DNA of 64,000 nt from Bradyrhizobium sp. 164 (GTDB taxonomy: Bacteria > Pseudomonadota > Alphaproteobacteria > Rhizobiales > Xanthobacteraceae). This document shows, one piece after another, positions 9,575-18,727 of the stretch (position 1 is its first letter; every line of letters starts with the position of its first letter). A program made the position numbers and the translations under genes. The stretch covers positions 186,001-250,000 of the forward strand of contig NZ_JADPKA010000029.1 of the NCBI RefSeq assembly GCF_023073715.1, in the 5' to 3' direction. Below the pieces are notes generated by a model. The model worked only from the letters and a program-made list of their open reading frames with translations. It searched no databases and had not been told where the DNA came from.

Positions 9575-10012
9575 TTAGTTGAATGTTTGCAGCCTCAATT
9601 TGAGCGATCCATCGGCTTGGCGTTCGAATACGTGCATCGCCAGACCACCCAATGGAGACGGCTTGCCCTCCTTGTCCTTACCCGTGGCACTCCACTTGGC
9701 TGTCCCGAACACAACCTTGTCGTCTCCGCCGGCGTCAATCATCTCCAACTTGTGACCCGTCACGCCGTTCGCGAACAGTCCAGCAAAGAAACTCTCGATC
9801 TCAGCCGGACCTGACGCCACCTGATGTGTAGGCGGCATCAATTTTGCCGTCGCGACATAGGAAGCGCCGATGGCTTTTGCGTCGTGCTTGTTGAATGCGG
9901 CATCCCAAGAGGCGTATGCCTTCTCCACATCCCCCTTGGCATCCGCAGCCAGCGAAATCCCTGGCGCGCCAAGCAGACAAATGACTAGTGCTGATGTTTG
10001 AGCCAACTTCAT
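9575..10012 (-). CDS. secreted SnoaL/DUF4440-like protein
   Basis: A 145-residue protein with a signal peptide (MKLAQTSALVICLLGAPGIS, cleavage near LAA-DA). The mature part has the NTF2-like/DUF4440 layout: the helix EKAYASWDAAFNKHDAKAIG followed by the strand-rich core ending HVFERQADGSLKLRLQTFN. Such proteins form a conical pocket and often act as small-ligand binders or isomerase-like enzymes; the substrate here is unknown. It stands alone on the minus strand between the accessory LuxR gene and chrA. Confidence 0.8.
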   Translation of the reverse strand: MKLAQTSALVICLLGAPGISLAADAKGDVEKAYASWDAAFNKHDAKAIGASYVATAKLMPPTHQVASGPAEIESFFAGLFANGVTGHKLEMIDAGGDDKVVFGTAKWSATGKDKEGKPSPLGGLAMHVFERQADGSLKLRLQTFN

Positions 10013-10524
10013 AGGATACTCCTCTGTTGGATAATGCCTTTCCCGATTGATCAGATTATCAGTCCGGTCGTCCGGCGCGGCTGCGCTCCCGCGGGCATGA
10101 CGACACCGTCGCCGGTCGCGTTGTGGCCGGCCATTGGTTCATTAAGGAAGAGGTGCAGGCGATGGTAACTTCAATGACGCCGTTCACCTCGGGAGTCCGT
10201 ATCGCGCGCCATGGCACCGCTGATGCAGCCGGTCACACATGCGCCGAACTTCAACCACCACGACCAGTTTTGCGAAGGCATATTGATCATGGCTGGTTGC
10301 CCGAAGACTCCATCCAATAGCTCGCGGAACAGCAATTCCGGGCAACTACCGTCAACCACGTTGACGAATGGGAGAGAGCGCCGGCGCACAGTACGTAGGC
10401 CGGAAATCCCTGCGCTGGTCACGGTGTAATTCGCCATTTTGGGCAAGACCGCCATGTAGCGCTGTCGCCTTCAACGTCGCCTTCCGATGGCAAGTCGGGC
10501 GCGACGGACTCGTGGGTGCAGGCC
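10013..10524. other. gene-free stretch before the chrA 3' end
   Basis: About 512 bases. Frames of 65-95 codons exist on both strands (for example 10171-10455 minus) but none resembles a family and their composition looks random. A fragment near 10067-10105 (cgcggctgcg ... cgggcatgacgacacc) resembles intergenic repeats seen elsewhere in the window (for example 21590-21630). Nothing else identified. Confidence 0.5.
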
Positions 10525-11910
10525 CTAAATTACCCCCGCTAACCGCATCGCCACGCCCGCGGCACAACTGCCGGCGAGAACTGTGAGCATGCCGAGCTTG
10601 AACCGGAAGATCGCGGTGGCCGCTGCAATCGACAGCACCAGCGCCGGCACGTCGACGCTCGTCAGCACCGGCATGTCGAAGTCGAACGGGAAGGCGGTCA
10701 CCGGCACCGTGGCGCGGAACAGCGTGTGCAGCGCGAACCAGATCGAGAGGTTGAGGATCACGCCGACAACCGCGGCGGTGATCGCACCGAGCGCGCCGGC
10801 CAGTCCCGTGTTGCCGCGCAGGCGCTCGATATAGGGCGCGCCGAGAAAGATCCAGAGGAAGCAGGGCGTGAAGGTGACCCAGGTCGCGAGCAAGCCGCCA
10901 AGCGTTGCCGCCAGCATTGGCGACAGGCCGCTCGGGTCGCGGTAGGCGGCCATGAAGCCGACGAACTGGAGCACCATGATCAGCGGGCCCGGCGTGGTCT
11001 CGGCCATGCCGAGGCCGTCCAGCATCTCATGCGGCTTGAGCCAGTGATAATGCTCGACCGCCTGCTGTGCGACGTAGGCCAGCACGGCGTAGGCGCCGCC
11101 GAAGGTGACCAGCGACATTTTCGAGAAGAACAGTGCGATCTGGCTGAACACATTGTCTTGCCCAAGAGCGAGCAACAACCCGATCACCGGTATCAGCCAG
11201 AGCGCCAGCCACAGCGCGCCGACGCGGATCGCGCGCGCCGTATTGGGCCGCACGTGCTCAGGCACAGCTTCGCCGAGCATGCTGTCGATCGCGGCGCCGC
11301 TGCCGCCGTGGCCGTGACCAGCCGGTGCGAATTCCGGACGGCCAGCGCGCGCGCCGGCATAGCCGATGATGCCGGCGGCGATGATGATGATCGGGAAGGG
11401 GACCGCGAAGAAGAAGATGGCGACGAAGGCCGCGGCCGCGAGCGCGATCATGATGCGGTTCTTCAGCGCGCGCTTGCCGACGCGGACCACGGCCTCGACC
11501 ACGATGGCGAGCACGGCGGCCTTCAGTCCGAAAAACAGCGCCTCGACGAAGCTGACATTGCCGTAGGCGGCGTAGACGTAACTCAGGCCCATGATGGCGA
11601 TGATGCCGGGCAGGATGAACAGCCCGCCCGCCATCAGCCCGCCGGCGGTGCGATGCATCAGCCAGCCCACATAGGTCGCGAGCTGCTGTGCTTCCGGTCC
11701 CGGCAGCAGCATGCAGTAATTCAGCGCATGCAGGAAACGGGCTTCAGAGATCCACTTCTTCTCCTCGACCAGAATACGATGCATCACCGCGATCTGGCCC
11801 GCGGGCCCGCCAAAGCTCAGGCAGGCGACGCGGAGCCAGACACGAAAGGCCTCATTGAAGCTGACCCCGTGACCGGCGTCAGCTCCTGCTTGAACGTTGC
11901 GGATATCCAT
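10525..11910 (-). CDS. chrA: chromate transporter ChrA
   Basis: CHR-family membrane transporter, expected to export chromate. It is 461 residues from the ATG at 11910, with two homologous CHR halves, each carrying the diagnostic FGG motif near its start (VACLSFGGPAGQIAVMHR; KMSLVTFGGAYAVLAYVA) and about ten hydrophobic helices. The start overlaps the stop of the upstream chrB-like gene as TAATG, so translation is probably coupled. The longer frame to 11967 is entirely inside the upstream gene. The pairing with a ChrB-domain protein supports a chromate-resistance operon. Confidence 0.93.
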   Translation of the reverse strand: MDIRNVQAGADAGHGVSFNEAFRVWLRVACLSFGGPAGQIAVMHRILVEEKKWISEARFLHALNYCMLLPGPEAQQLATYVGWLMHRTAGGLMAGGLFILPGIIAIMGLSYVYAAYGNVSFVEALFFGLKAAVLAIVVEAVVRVGKRALKNRIMIALAAAAFVAIFFFAVPFPIIIIAAGIIGYAGARAGRPEFAPAGHGHGGSGAAIDSMLGEAVPEHVRPNTARAIRVGALWLALWLIPVIGLLLALGQDNVFSQIALFFSKMSLVTFGGAYAVLAYVAQQAVEHYHWLKPHEMLDGLGMAETTPGPLIMVLQFVGFMAAYRDPSGLSPMLAATLGGLLATWVTFTPCFLWIFLGAPYIERLRGNTGLAGALGAITAAVVGVILNLSIWFALHTLFRATVPVTAFPFDFDMPVLTSVDVPALVLSIAAATAIFRFKLGMLTVLAGSCAAGVAMRLAGVI

Positions 11911-12728
11911 TACGCCTTCACCTTGTTGGTCGGCCAGTTGTGGGTCTCGGTGGTGGCGTCGCGGCACCAGCGGTAGAAGGCGTCGTAGAGCAGCATGCCG
12001 GCCTCGAGCTGCGCGAGGTCGTCGTCATACATGCGCGATAGTCCGAGCGAGGCCGCGAGCAGGCCCGGCGCTTCTGGCGCGAGATCAGGCCGCGCGGTGT
12101 CGGCGCCGCGCACCAGCGTCGCCAGCCGGAGCAGGGGTGGCGAGGCGATCCCGAATTCCTCGATCATGACGTCGAAGGTGCAGAGCTCGCCGCGGTGGCT
12201 CCAGAACACGTTCTCAATGTCGAAGGGAGCTGCATTGAACCGCTCCCCGACGCCGATCACCTCGGACGGTGCCACATACAGGAACACCGCATTGGGATCG
12301 ACAAAGCGGCGGATCAGCCAGGGGCAGGCGATGCGGTCGACCTTCGGCCGGGCCCGCGTGACCCAGACAGTGCGCCCTCTGGCATCGCGCGGCGGCAGCT
12401 TGCGCGTGTCGAGCAGCGGCAGGTTTGCCGCTTTCCAGCCCTCGAAGCCGCCCTCCAGCGTCTCAGCCTCGACGCCGAGCTGGCGCAGCCACGCCGCCGC
12501 GCCCTGCGCGAGCTTTTCACCGCGCAGGCAGGAGACGATGGCCCGGCGGCCGGCGAAGTCGCCGCCCCAGTCCGTCACCTTGTCGTGACTGAGCTTAATG
12601 GAGCCTGGGATCAGCCGCCGGTCGACGGCAAAATCCTCCTCGGTGCGCACATCGATGAGGGCCGGGCTGTTCGCGGTGCCGACCAGCCGTGCCAATTTGT
12701 CAGATGAGATGGTCGTGAAAGTAGACAT
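11910..12728 (-). CDS. chrB: rhodanese-ChrB domain chromate resistance protein
   Basis: 272 residues from the ATG at 12728. Residues 1-105 form a rhodanese-like domain (ALIDVRTEEDF; active-site-loop cysteine in IVSCLRGEK). Residues about 115-265 match the ChrB C-terminal domain (WVTRARPKVDRIACPWLIRR; a His/Glu-containing stretch around FWSHRGELCTFDVMIEEFG). ChrB proteins act as chromate sensors/regulators or reductases; in rhodanese fusions the exact role is less clear. It is directly coupled to chrA by a one-base overlap and is divergent from dmeF. Confidence 0.88.
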   Translation of the reverse strand: MSTFTTISSDKLARLVGTANSPALIDVRTEEDFAVDRRLIPGSIKLSHDKVTDWGGDFAGRRAIVSCLRGEKLAQGAAAWLRQLGVEAETLEGGFEGWKAANLPLLDTRKLPPRDARGRTVWVTRARPKVDRIACPWLIRRFVDPNAVFLYVAPSEVIGVGERFNAAPFDIENVFWSHRGELCTFDVMIEEFGIASPPLLRLATLVRGADTARPDLAPEAPGLLAASLGLSRMYDDDLAQLEAGMLLYDAFYRWCRDATTETHNWPTNKVKA

Positions 12729-12925
12729 GATGCGTCCTCGCAAGAAACGAACGGGACGCGATGCTTGGGCGTGTCGCCTCGTGGGGAGATCGCTCAAATC
12801 CCCATGGCGCCGATTACAGCGAAACTAAGCAGGACTGTCAATCCGCGGCACGATTGGGCCTTAGAAAATCGCGCCTCGGCGGTCTATACTGCAGGCCGAC
12901 AGACCTGAATCTTCTGGAGAATTCG
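12729..12925. promoter_or_regulatory. divergent promoter region between chrB and dmeF
   Basis: A 197-base gap separates the two divergent metal-resistance genes, so both promoters must lie here. The minus-strand leader of chrB carries a purine-rich ribosome site (aggac) and dmeF is preceded by ctggagaattcg. I see no clear RcnR/DmeR-type operator, and no dmeR gene is next to dmeF. Confidence 0.5.
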
Positions 12926-13894
12926 ATGCATTCCCACTCCATCGAACAATGGACCCATGACCACGCCTTTCTTGGCGACAAGCACGACGAGAACGAGCGG
13001 CGTACCTGGCTCGTGGTCGTCCTGACGCTGGTCATGATGGTCGGCGAGGTCGTCGCCGGCTCGCTGTTCGGGTCGATGGCGCTGCTGGCCGACGGCTGGC
13101 ACATGGGCACGCATGCGGCGGCGCTCGGCATCGCCGCCTTTGCCTATCGTTTTGCGCGCCGGCACCTGAAAAATGCGCATTTCACCTTCGGCACCGGCAA
13201 GTTCGGCGATCTCGCCGCCTTCTCCAGCGCGATCATCCTCGGCCTGATCGCGATCGAGATCGCCTATGAGAGCGTGCTGCGGCTGATCACGCCGGTGCCG
13301 ATCGTCTATGGCGAGGCGATCGCGGTCGCCGCGCTCGGCCTGTGCGTCAATCTCGCGAGCGCGTGGCTCTTGCGCGGCAACCACGATCATCATCACGGCC
13401 ACAGCCACGCCCATGATCATCACGACGATCATGACCACGACCAGGATGATCATGGCCATCACCATCATCATCACGACAACAATCTTCGTGCCGCCTATGT
13501 GCACGTCATGGCGGACGCAGCGACCTCGGTGCTGGCGATCGCAGCACTCGCCGTCGCGATGTATTCGGGCTGGGTCTGGGCCGATCCAGCCGTCGGGCTG
13601 ATCGGCAGCGCCGTGATCGCGAGCTGGGCGTTCGGCCTGATCAAGTCATCGGGGGCGGTGCTGCTCGACGTGCGCGCCGACGAGAAGCTGGAGCGGGTGA
13701 TCCGGGCGCGGATGGAAGTTGGCGACGACCGCGTCACCGATTTGCATCTGTGGCAGGTGGGGCCCGGCCATTGTGCCGTGCTGCTCTCGGTGGTGTCGGA
13801 CCAGCCGAAGCAGCCGGCCGTCTACAAGCGGCGGCTCGCGGGGCTAAAGGGCCTCAGCCACGTCACGGTCGAGGTCGAGACCTGCCCGCATTGA
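12926..13894 (+). CDS. dmeF: CDF-family Co2+/Ni2+ efflux transporter DmeF
   Basis: A 322-residue cation-diffusion-facilitator exporter. The ATG at 12926 gives the characteristic DmeF opening MHSHSIEQWTHDHAFLG; an upstream frame to 12761 lacks family similarity. Six membrane helices are visible, with CDF metal-site motifs LLADGWHMGTH (helix 2) and HVMADAATS (helix 5). A long His/Asp-rich loop (about residues 150-185, with runs such as HGHHHHHH) lies between helices 4 and 5 and probably binds metal. DmeF exports cobalt and nickel in other rhizobia, where it usually follows the repressor gene dmeR; here it instead diverges from chrBA. Confidence 0.92.
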   Translation: MHSHSIEQWTHDHAFLGDKHDENERRTWLVVVLTLVMMVGEVVAGSLFGSMALLADGWHMGTHAAALGIAAFAYRFARRHLKNAHFTFGTGKFGDLAAFSSAIILGLIAIEIAYESVLRLITPVPIVYGEAIAVAALGLCVNLASAWLLRGNHDHHHGHSHAHDHHDDHDHDQDDHGHHHHHHDNNLRAAYVHVMADAATSVLAIAALAVAMYSGWVWADPAVGLIGSAVIASWAFGLIKSSGAVLLDVRADEKLERVIRARMEVGDDRVTDLHLWQVGPGHCAVLLSVVSDQPKQPAVYKRRLAGLKGLSHVTVEVETCPH

Positions 13895-13966
13895 TTTGCT
13901 TGACGGGAATTGCGCGAACGGGCCGGGGTTGATCCTCGGTCTTCGCCCTGTACGGGAGGAACAACA

Positions 13967-14797
13967 ATGATGCCCAGGATCAAGCTCGCGCTCGCCATCG
14001 CTGCACTCGCTCTGCCCGGCCCTTCGGCGCTGGCGCAATCGGAGAAGACCGGGGTCGAAAAGCTCTACGTGCTCAATTGCGGCGAGGGCACCGCCGGCGA
14101 CATCTCCCGCTGGACGCCTGGCCTCAACGAAGGCAAGACGATGGACTTCGTCGACAGCTGCTATCTCATCAAGCACGCCAAGGGCTGGTTCCTGTGGGAC
14201 ACCGGCATTGCCGATTCCGTCGCCGCGATGCCGAATGGACTCGCGCCCGCCGATCCCAAAGCCGTCACTTGGCGCCGGCCGAAGACGCTTGCCGCCCAGC
14301 TCGAACAGCTCGGGCTGAAGCCCGACGACGTCAAAGTGGTGGCCGTCTCGCACACGCATCCCGATCATACCGGCAATGTCGAGCTGTTTCCGCAGGCCAT
14401 GCTCTACGTGCAGAAGGCCGAATATGACTGGCCCGGGCCCAACAACGCGCCGCGCTTCAAGCCGTCGCATCCGGTCGAGCTGCTCGCAGGCGACAAGGAC
14501 GTGTTCGGCGACGGCAGCGTGACCATTCTATCCACGCCCGGCCATACGCCGGGACACCAGTCGCTGCTGGTGAAACTGCCAAAAACCGGCGCGGTGATCC
14601 TGTCGGGCGATGCCGTCCACTTCAAGGACAATTGGGACAACCGCCGCGTGCCGAGCATGAACGTCAACAAGGACCAGAGCGCGGCCTCGATGCAGAAGAT
14701 TGCCGACACGCTCGCCAGGGAAAAAGCGCAGCTCTGGATCAACCACGACAAGGCCCAGCGCGACAGCCAGAAGATGGCGCCCGAGTTTTACGAGTAG
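13967..14797 (+). CDS. secreted metallo-beta-lactamase-fold hydrolase, AHL-lactonase-like
   Basis: 276 residues; start 13967 has gggagga seven bases upstream (a second ATG follows at once at 13970). An N-terminal signal peptide ends near ALAQ (residue 24). The metal-binding motif SHTHPDHTGN at about 127-136, later histidines in PGHTPGHQS and GDAVHF, and the overall spacing match the family annotated as N-acyl homoserine lactonase. A periplasmic location would be unusual for a classic AHL lactonase, so the substrate is unproven. It follows dmeF by 72 bp, possibly independently transcribed. Confidence 0.85.
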   Translation: MMPRIKLALAIAALALPGPSALAQSEKTGVEKLYVLNCGEGTAGDISRWTPGLNEGKTMDFVDSCYLIKHAKGWFLWDTGIADSVAAMPNGLAPADPKAVTWRRPKTLAAQLEQLGLKPDDVKVVAVSHTHPDHTGNVELFPQAMLYVQKAEYDWPGPNNAPRFKPSHPVELLAGDKDVFGDGSVTILSTPGHTPGHQSLLVKLPKTGAVILSGDAVHFKDNWDNRRVPSMNVNKDQSAASMQKIADTLAREKAQLWINHDKAQRDSQKMAPEFYE

Positions 14798-14895
14798 AGC
14801 GTTTTCGAGCGAAGTGGGCACCGGTTCGCGCCAAGAAAACGCGTCAAAACAAGCATCCAGAGCTTCCGTTCCGATCGCATCGGACCGGAAGCGCT
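14796..14895 (+). repeat. agagcgttttcgag intergenic repeat, copy A
   Basis: Begins agagcgttttcgag at the stop of the MBL gene, continues with caccggttcgcg and gaaaacgcgt, and ends in an inverted repeat (cttccgttccgat / atcggaccggaag). The reverse complement of 36444-36540 aligns with it nearly end to end. Both lie directly at gene 3' ends, so they may serve as terminators. Confidence 0.8.
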
Positions 14896-14977
14896 GGGCG
14901 TGTGAAGAAGCTGCTGCCACGACGATGGCAGCAGCTTCGTGCTAGGCCCGCCAAAAGCTCCGCGACAGGAGACAGCG

Positions 14978-15856
14978 GTGGGCGAATGGGCCGGGGTTGC
15001 GATCGCGCTGGCGTCGAGCAGCCTCGGTGGCACGGCGGCGGCTATTACCCGCTATCTCGTGGGCGGCGCCGATCCGATCATGCTCGCGATCCTGCGCTGG
15101 GGGATCGGCTTTCTCTGCCTCGTGCCATGCGCGCTGCTGCTTGGCGTGCGTTGGCCGCAGCGGTCCGATTGGCCGACCGTGGCGCTGCTCGGCATCTGCT
15201 TCTTCGGTCTGTTCTTCATCCTCTACAACATCGCGGTGTCCTACACGACCGCTGCCCGCGCCAGTCTTGCGCTCGCGACGCTGCCGCTTCACACGATGGT
15301 GGTGGGGGCGCTCCTTGGCGTCGAGCGGCTGACGGTGCGGAAGATCATCGGTGTCGGCATCGCCGTGCTCGGCGTGGCGGCAGCGCTGGCTACCGGCCTG
15401 GCGCACAGTCCGCCAGGGGCCTGGCGCGGCGAATTGATCATGACTGCAGCCGTGTTCTGCATGGCGTTCTACAACGTATTGTCGCGTCCGTTGATGCAGC
15501 GCTCGAGCGCGCTCGGCTTTCTCACCGTGGGCATGGGTGCGGGTGCCGTCGTGCTGGTACTGGCGGGTCTGGTGAGAGGCAGCTTTGCGGCGCTCGAGCA
15601 CTTCACCACGGCGCAGTGGATTGCCGGCATCTATCTCGGCATTGGCGGCGGCGCACTCGCCTTCATCCTCTGGGTCATGGCGCTGGAGCGGGCAACGCCG
15701 ACTCGCGTCGCCAACACGATGACGATCAATCCGATCGCCGCCGCTCTGCTTGCTGCGCTCCTCATCGGCGAGCCGATTACGGCTCATCTGCTTGTCGGAT
15801 TGGTTGCGGTGTTCGCCGGGATCTGGATCGCGACCAGCGAGACGAAGCCCGCCTAG
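14978..15856 (+). CDS. EamA/DMT-family permease
   Basis: A 292-residue drug/metabolite transporter superfamily protein with ten hydrophobic helices in two EamA repeats. I chose the GTG at 14978 because aggag sits seven bases upstream; the frame is open from another GTG at 14939 which has no such site. The second repeat shows the usual end pattern (TPTRVANTMTINPIAAALLA then GEPIT). The substrate is unknown; relatives export amino acids or metabolites. It is followed, convergently, by a small minus-strand gene whose stop overlaps the end of this one. Confidence 0.85.
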   Translation: MGEWAGVAIALASSSLGGTAAAITRYLVGGADPIMLAILRWGIGFLCLVPCALLLGVRWPQRSDWPTVALLGICFFGLFFILYNIAVSYTTAARASLALATLPLHTMVVGALLGVERLTVRKIIGVGIAVLGVAAALATGLAHSPPGAWRGELIMTAAVFCMAFYNVLSRPLMQRSSALGFLTVGMGAGAVVLVLAGLVRGSFAALEHFTTAQWIAGIYLGIGGGALAFILWVMALERATPTRVANTMTINPIAAALLAALLIGEPITAHLLVGLVAVFAGIWIATSETKPA

Positions 15857-16044
15857 CTCCGCGGGACGGTCACCGTGGGCGGACTCGCTTCCGGCGTCTT
15901 CTTCGGCTTCAGCGTGCCGGCATAGAACGAGAGCAGCCAGACCAGCAGGACGGCGAGGAGATAGACGCCCCAGGCCTGGGGCGCCGTGGTCGCCCAGCGC
16001 AGGAGGCCTTTGAACGTGCGTGGCGGGCCGGGGTCTTCGCTCAT
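15853..16044 (-). CDS. small single-span membrane protein
   Basis: 63 residues from the ATG at 16044 (MSEDPGPPRTFKGLLRWATT), with one strongly hydrophobic helix (AWGVYLLAVLLVWLLSFYAG) and a Pro/Thr/Lys-rich tail. Its start lies 31 bp past the stop of the MFS gene upstream, so they are probably co-transcribed. No family recognised; composition supports a real short gene. Confidence 0.65.
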   Translation of the reverse strand: MSEDPGPPRTFKGLLRWATTAPQAWGVYLLAVLLVWLLSFYAGTLKPKKTPEASPPTVTVPRS

Positions 16045-16075
16045 GGCCCGCTTGTGCGCGAAAGGGGCCGGGCGG

Positions 16076-17233
16076 TCAATCCGGGCGCGGCCCGGCACGG
16101 ATCAGGAACAACGCCGCCAACGCCGACAGGCTGAGCGCGGAGGAGACGATCAGCACCTTGGCCCCCATGATGTCGATCAGCAGACCGAAGGCGAGCGGCG
16201 CCACCGCCTGCGCCATCCGCGCCGGTGCGCCGATGATGCCGAGACGGTAACCAAAGTCCTTTGGTCCGAAAATCGCGAGCGGCAGCGTGCCGCGCGCGAT
16301 CGTCAGGATACCGTTGCCGGAGCCGTGGAACAGCGCAAACGCGCTCGCCGCAGCGCCGCCGAAGATCGCGACGACCACCGCGCCGATCGGATGGGTGAGG
16401 CAGGCGAGCCGCGTCGACCACAGCGGATGGAAACGGCTGAGGAAGCCCGCCTCGAGCATGCGCGCGCCGACCTGGGCCGGGCCGATCAGCGCGCCGGCCG
16501 CGATGGCTTCGACGGGTGTTGCGCCCGTCGTCTCCAGGATGCGGGGGAAATGCGCGGCCATCGCGCCGGTGACGGTCCAGACCGCGGCGAAGATGAAGGC
16601 CAGCAGGATCATGGTGCGGTCGAGCGGCAAATGCGGCTTCTCGGCGGTCGCCGCCGTCTGCCTCGCACCCCTGATCACCGGCAGCATGAAGAAGTTGAGG
16701 GGCAGGCCGATCAGGATATTGGCAGCCGCCCAGGCAAAGCAGGTCTCGCGCCAGCCGATATGGGACAGACCCCAGGCGGTGAGCGGCCAGCCGACCGTGG
16801 AGGCGAAGCCCGCCATCAGCGTGATGCCGGTGATGGGCCTGCGCGCCTCGGTGCCGTAGATGCGCCCCAGAGCGGCGAAGGCGGCGTCATAGAGGCCCAT
16901 CGCCATGCCGACGCCGAGCACGAGCCAGGCGATCGCCATCACCGCCACCGAGTGCGAGAGGCCGAGGAGGACGAGGCCGGCGGCGATGGTCAGGTTCGAG
17001 GCCGAAAGCACCTGCCGTCCGCCGACGAGATCGATCTGCCGCCCGATGCGCGGGCCGAGCAGCGCCGCGATCACGAGCGAAGCCGAGAACGCGGCAAAAA
17101 TCCAGTTGGAGGAAATGCCGAGGTCGTGCGCCATGGGATCGGCGAGCAGCGCCGGCAGATAATAGCTGGAAGCCCAGGCCAGGGTCTGCGTGGCGCCGAG
17201 CGCCAGGATGATCGGAAGCTGGCGCCGGCTCAT
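16076..17233 (-). CDS. MFS transporter
   Basis: A 385-residue major facilitator with about twelve hydrophobic helices. The ATG at 17233 (MSRRQLPIILALGATQTLAW) starts just before helix 1; a longer frame reaches 17416 but the extra 61 residues are polar and unlike the family, and overlap the divergent cyclase promoter. Similar rhizobial proteins open with the same QTLAWASSYYLPA motif. The substrate cannot be told from sequence. Divergent from the adenylate cyclase gene at 17411. Confidence 0.85.
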   Translation of the reverse strand: MSRRQLPIILALGATQTLAWASSYYLPALLADPMAHDLGISSNWIFAAFSASLVIAALLGPRIGRQIDLVGGRQVLSASNLTIAAGLVLLGLSHSVAVMAIAWLVLGVGMAMGLYDAAFAALGRIYGTEARRPITGITLMAGFASTVGWPLTAWGLSHIGWRETCFAWAAANILIGLPLNFFMLPVIRGARQTAATAEKPHLPLDRTMILLAFIFAAVWTVTGAMAAHFPRILETTGATPVEAIAAGALIGPAQVGARMLEAGFLSRFHPLWSTRLACLTHPIGAVVVAIFGGAAASAFALFHGSGNGILTIARGTLPLAIFGPKDFGYRLGIIGAPARMAQAVAPLAFGLLIDIMGAKVLIVSSALSLSALAALFLIRAGPRPD

Positions 17234-17410
17234 CTGCGCGTGGCTCCGATTCTTGCCGACAAGCTCGTCATTGTGGGCATCTGCCGCGCGCGCGGCGAAC
17301 ACGTCAACCGCCCCTGCGACATATTCGATCTGCAAGGGATGGGAGCCTTGCGCACGGCCCGCGCGTGGCTCGCGCCTTTCGCTCGTCACGAATGCACGCC
17401 ATAATGGCGC

Positions 17411-18670
17411 ATGCAATTGACCTCGCGCCTCGAATTGATGAACTGGATCGCCGGCCAGGGCCTTACCAGCCTGCCCGAACCGGAACTGCTGCGTGGCTTC
17501 TGCGAGCGCTGCCGCGCCGAGGGGCTGGAACTATCGCGCGGGCTCGTCGTCATCGACACGCTGCATCCGATTTATGAAGGGCGCGGCTTTCGCTGGAGCG
17601 ACCGGCCGAGCAACGAGAGCGATGCGTTCGAATACGGCTCGACTGCCGAAGGCGATGCAGCCAAGAGCTGGCGCCGCTCGGTCTTCTTCCACATGCTCGA
17701 GCACGGCCACGACGAGATGGTGATCGATCTCGCCGACGCGCCGTCGCTGGATTTCTCGCAGATCGGCGAGCTCGCCGAGAAGGGGCACAAGCACTATCTC
17801 GCCTTCGTGCATCGCTTCGGCGAGAACGGCGCGCTCGGCCTGATGGATTGCCTCTATTCCTGCTGGACCACGCGTCGTGACAGCGGGTTCTCCGAACCCG
17901 AGCTCGAAGCCCTGCGCGATCTGGTGCCGGTGCTGGGGCTCGCGATCAAATCGGCACAGCAGGTCGACATCGCCCGCACGCTCGGCCGCGTCTATCTCGG
18001 CCGGGACGCCTCCGAGCAGGTGCTGCGTGGACGTATCTCGCGCGGCGTCACCGAGCGCATCAACGCCGTGCTCTGGTATTCGGACTTGCGTGGCTCGACC
18101 GGGATCAGCGAGAGCATCGGTCCCGACGAGATCATTCCGTTCCTCAACGACTATGCGCAAGCCGTGATCGACCCGATCCACGATGCGGGCGGCGACGTGC
18201 TGAAGCTGATCGGCGACGGCGTGCTTGCAATGTTCACCGGCGAGGACATGGCGGCGGCGCGCCGCGCCGCGCTACGGGCGGAGCATCTGTTTCGCAAGAA
18301 CGTCGCGGCGCTGAACGCACGCCGCGCGGCCGACGGTCGTCCCACCACGTCGGCCTATATCGGTCTGCATGTCGGGGAGGTCTTCTACGGCAATATCGGG
18401 AGCGAGGACCGGCTCGACTTCACGGTGGTCGGACCGACCGTCAACGAAGTCAGTCGCATCGCCTCGATGAGCCGCTCGGTCGATCGCGAACTGCTGGCGT
18501 CCTCGGAATTTTACAAGGGCCTCGACACCGCCGGCCGCCGCTATCTCGTCTCCACCGGCCGTTACGCGCTGCGCGGCATCGGCCGCGCGCAGGATCTCTA
18601 CACGCTCGATCCCGACGTCGATGTCAGCGAGCCGGTGACGGGGAGCTACGAGCGGTATCTGGCGGGCTAG
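17411..18670 (+). CDS. class III adenylate/guanylate cyclase
   Basis: A 419-residue soluble protein. The C-terminal half is a class III cyclase domain: metal-binding Asp in WYSDLRGST near residue 224, second Asp in KLIGDGVLAMF near 268, and the FTVVGPTVNEVSRI segment near the end. The N-terminal ~200 residues look like a small-molecule sensor domain of the type often fused to rhizobial cyclases, with no membrane helices. It should make cAMP (or cGMP) in the cytoplasm in response to an unknown signal. A second, differently built cyclase lies at 58612. Confidence 0.88.
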   Translation: MQLTSRLELMNWIAGQGLTSLPEPELLRGFCERCRAEGLELSRGLVVIDTLHPIYEGRGFRWSDRPSNESDAFEYGSTAEGDAAKSWRRSVFFHMLEHGHDEMVIDLADAPSLDFSQIGELAEKGHKHYLAFVHRFGENGALGLMDCLYSCWTTRRDSGFSEPELEALRDLVPVLGLAIKSAQQVDIARTLGRVYLGRDASEQVLRGRISRGVTERINAVLWYSDLRGSTGISESIGPDEIIPFLNDYAQAVIDPIHDAGGDVLKLIGDGVLAMFTGEDMAAARRAALRAEHLFRKNVAALNARRAADGRPTTSAYIGLHVGEVFYGNIGSEDRLDFTVVGPTVNEVSRIASMSRSVDRELLASSEFYKGLDTAGRRYLVSTGRYALRGIGRAQDLYTLDPDVDVSEPVTGSYERYLAG

Positions 18671-18683
18671 GTGATTTCACCAG

Positions 18684-18720
18684 TCATTCCGGGCTCGATG
18701 CTCGCATCGCCCCGGAATGA
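18684..18720. repeat. tcattccgggg repeat, short copy with hairpin
   Basis: tcattccggg and the complementary ccccggaatga bracket ctcgatgctcgcatcg, which itself can pair. It lies between the convergent cyclase and MFS genes and may terminate both. The same outer arms bound the longer copies at 30514-30592 and 35266-35344. Confidence 0.75.
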
Positions 18721-18727
18721 CCGGACT

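Noticed and set aside
10171..10455. 94-codon minus-strand frame as a gene
   Set aside because: No ribosome site, no family resemblance and irregular composition; left as unannotated DNA.
14632..16134. 500-codon plus-strand frame across the MBL, DMT and small membrane genes
   Set aside because: It overlaps three better supported genes in other frames and crosses a repeat; no family match.
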